Assembly (NCBI RefSeq): GCF_025195095.1
Contig: NZ_JANAVZ010000002.1
Coordinates: forward strand, 310,001 to 374,000
Direction of reading: 5' to 3'
DNA from: Paracoccus maritimus
GTDB lineage: Bacteria; Pseudomonadota; Alphaproteobacteria; Rhodobacterales; Rhodobacteraceae
Length of the DNA: 64,000 nucleotides
Shown: positions 62,856 through 64,000 of the stretch, in pieces
Position numbering within the stretch: position 1 is the first letter of the stretch
Layout: every line of letters begins with the position of its first letter
The notes under the pieces: generated by a model
What the model saw: only the letters and a program-made list of their open reading frames with translations
Told to the model about the DNA's origin: nothing
The model's database searches: none
Made by a program: the position numbers and the translations under genes

Positions 62856-63911
62856 ATGGATCATGCAAGCGCCGGCGAGCCCCGGCTTACATCGCTTTCT
62901 CATGGTGGCGGCTGCGGCTGCAAGATTGCCCCCGGGGTGCTGACCGGGCTGCTGCGCGGCACGGCGATGCTGCCGGTCCCCGAGGAACTGATGGTGGGAA
63001 TCGAGACCTCGGACGATGCGGCGGTTTATCGCCTGAACGACGGACAGGCGCTGGTCGCCACGACCGATTTCTTCATGCCCATCGTGGATGATCCGCTGGA
63101 TTTTGGCCGGATCGCGGCGACCAACGCGATCAGCGACGTCTATGCGATGGGGGCCACGCCGATCATGGCGCTGTCGCTGGTCGGCATGCCGATCAACACG
63201 CTGTCGTCCGAGACGATCGCACGCATCCTTGAGGGCGGGGCAGCGGCCTGTCGCGATGCAGGCATTCCCATCGGCGGCGGGCATACCATCGACTCGGTCG
63301 AGGCGATCTATGGTTTGGTGGCACTGGGCATCGTGCATCCCGATCACGTCAAGCGGAACTCTGGCGCCCGACCAGGCGACCTGCTGATCCTTGGCAAGCC
63401 GCTTGGCGTCGGGGTCTTCTCGGCGGCGTTGAAGAAAGAGGCGCTGCCCGCCGAGGGATATCAGGCGATGATCGCGGCGACGACGCGGCTGAACACGCCC
63501 GGCCCCGATCTGGCGGGGTTGCCGGGCGTTCATGCGATGACCGATGTAACCGGGTTCGGGCTGGCGGGCCACGCGCTTGAAATGGCGCGCGGATCAGGCT
63601 GCGAAATTCGGGTGGACTGGTCGGCCGTGCCGTTGCTGTCGGGGGCACGCGATCTGGCCGAACAGGGCTTTGTCACCGGCGCATCGGGGCGGAACTGGGC
63701 CAGCTATGGTGGTGACGTGGTCCTGGCGGACGATTTTTCGCAAATCGACCGGGATCTTTTGTCGGACCCGCAGACCAGTGGCGGACTTCTGGTGGCCTGC
63801 GACGCCGAAACCGCGGACCGGGTTCTGCGGATCTTCCGCGATCACGGATTTGCCGAGACGGCCGTGATAGGCGAGGCCGCCGAGGGCGCGGGCAGGTTGG
63901 TTCTGCGCTGA
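62856..63911 (+). CDS. selD: Selenide, water dikinase
   Basis: A 351-residue selenophosphate synthetase. The active-site loop is LSHGGGCGCKIAPGVL, with Cys20 (not selenocysteine) and Lys23, followed by SDDAAVYRLNDGQALVATTDFFMPIVDDP, IAATNAISDVYAMGATPIMALSLVGMP, GGGHTIDSVEAIYGLVALGIVHP and DVTGFGLAGHALEMA. It makes selenophosphate from selenide and ATP for selenocysteine or 2-selenouridine. An AGAAGGAGAG site precedes the ATG. Other selenium genes (selA, selB, mnmH) are not visible and may lie beyond the window. Confidence 0.95.
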   Translation: MDHASAGEPRLTSLSHGGGCGCKIAPGVLTGLLRGTAMLPVPEELMVGIETSDDAAVYRLNDGQALVATTDFFMPIVDDPLDFGRIAATNAISDVYAMGATPIMALSLVGMPINTLSSETIARILEGGAAACRDAGIPIGGGHTIDSVEAIYGLVALGIVHPDHVKRNSGARPGDLLILGKPLGVGVFSAALKKEALPAEGYQAMIAATTRLNTPGPDLAGLPGVHAMTDVTGFGLAGHALEMARGSGCEIRVDWSAVPLLSGARDLAEQGFVTGASGRNWASYGGDVVLADDFSQIDRDLLSDPQTSGGLLVACDAETADRVLRIFRDHGFAETAVIGEAAEGAGRLVLR

Positions 63912-63968
63912 TCCTTCCGGTTTTCCGGCGGCACGCGCAGCCGGGGATCCGGGCAAGGAAGAAGCCCC

Positions 63969-64000
63969 TCAGCGATAGCCCCGTGCCTGCAATTCGAACA
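63969..64000 (-). CDS. Possible 3' end of a gene continuing outside the window
   Basis: On the minus strand a frame entering from the window edge reads FELQARGYR then TGA (63971-63969). This resembles a normal protein C-terminus and the spacing fits a convergent neighbour of selD. Only nine codons are visible, so identity is unknown and it may be chance. Confidence 0.3.
   Translation of the reverse strand, partial: FELQARGYR

Overview
The window comes from a high-GC alphaproteobacterium of the Rhodobacteraceae, most likely Paracoccus or a close relative. The basis is gene content and order: sdhCDAB and a sucCD-sucAB-lpd block with small lipoprotein genes between the enzymes, ethylmalonyl-CoA pathway genes beside mdh, an NnrU-family gene, a smo/mtlK polyol cluster, a TctCBA transporter with TctDE, and a class II (B12-dependent) ribonucleotide reductase. 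I see no phage, IS element or CRISPR. The long reading frames are intact.

Region 1 (1-8.25 kb, + strand) is one tightly coupled sugar operon: the end of a sugar 1-dehydrogenase, an alpha-ketoglutarate-semialdehyde-type aldehyde dehydrogenase, a complete YtfQ/YtfR/YtfT/YjfF importer, an SMP-30 lactonase and an aldose 1-epimerase. It fits uptake and non-phosphorylating oxidation of L-arabinose and/or D-galactose. Region 2 (8.25-12.3 kb) holds a chromate transporter, a small exported protein, a LysR regulator, an EamA permease and tRNA-Ala(CGC).

Region 3 (12.3-32.4 kb) is central carbon metabolism. On the minus strand lie mdh (own terminator), sucC-lipoprotein-sucD-lipoprotein-sucA-sucB, then a small unknown gene, a MAPEG protein, lpd and a lytic transglycosylase. 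On the plus strand lie a malyl-CoA lyase/thioesterase homologue, nnrU, a DUF1737 gene, mesaconyl-CoA hydratase and a P-loop kinase, then sdhC-sdhD-sdhA-lipoprotein-lipoprotein-sdhB. The suc and sdh promoters carry the same regulatory signature: two GTGATCAC palindromes whose starts are exactly 21 bp apart. This is the strongest unexplained signal in the window.

Region 4 (32.4-40.7 kb) is a tricarboxylate transporter (tctA, tctB, tctC), divergent from a response regulator, sensor kinase and periplasmic binding protein, followed by a YigZ-family gene and a CcdA/thioredoxin pair. Region 5 (40.8-48.3 kb, minus strand) is a mannitol/sorbitol operon: HAD phosphatase, SorC-type regulator, smoEFGK and mtlK, without smoS. 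Region 6 (48.4-52.9 kb) holds a membrane protein of unknown function, a two-gene unit pairing a bis-heme-type membrane protein with a Tat-exported intradiol-fold protein that has lost its tyrosine ligands, and a YfcC-type carrier divergent from a GntR regulator. Region 7 (53-64 kb) holds nrdJ, a coupled fahA-maiA-TRAP transporter operon, a MarR regulator and selD.

Gene calls rest on reading the translated sequences and recalling family motifs; no database search was run. Operators, promoters and hairpins were found by eye.
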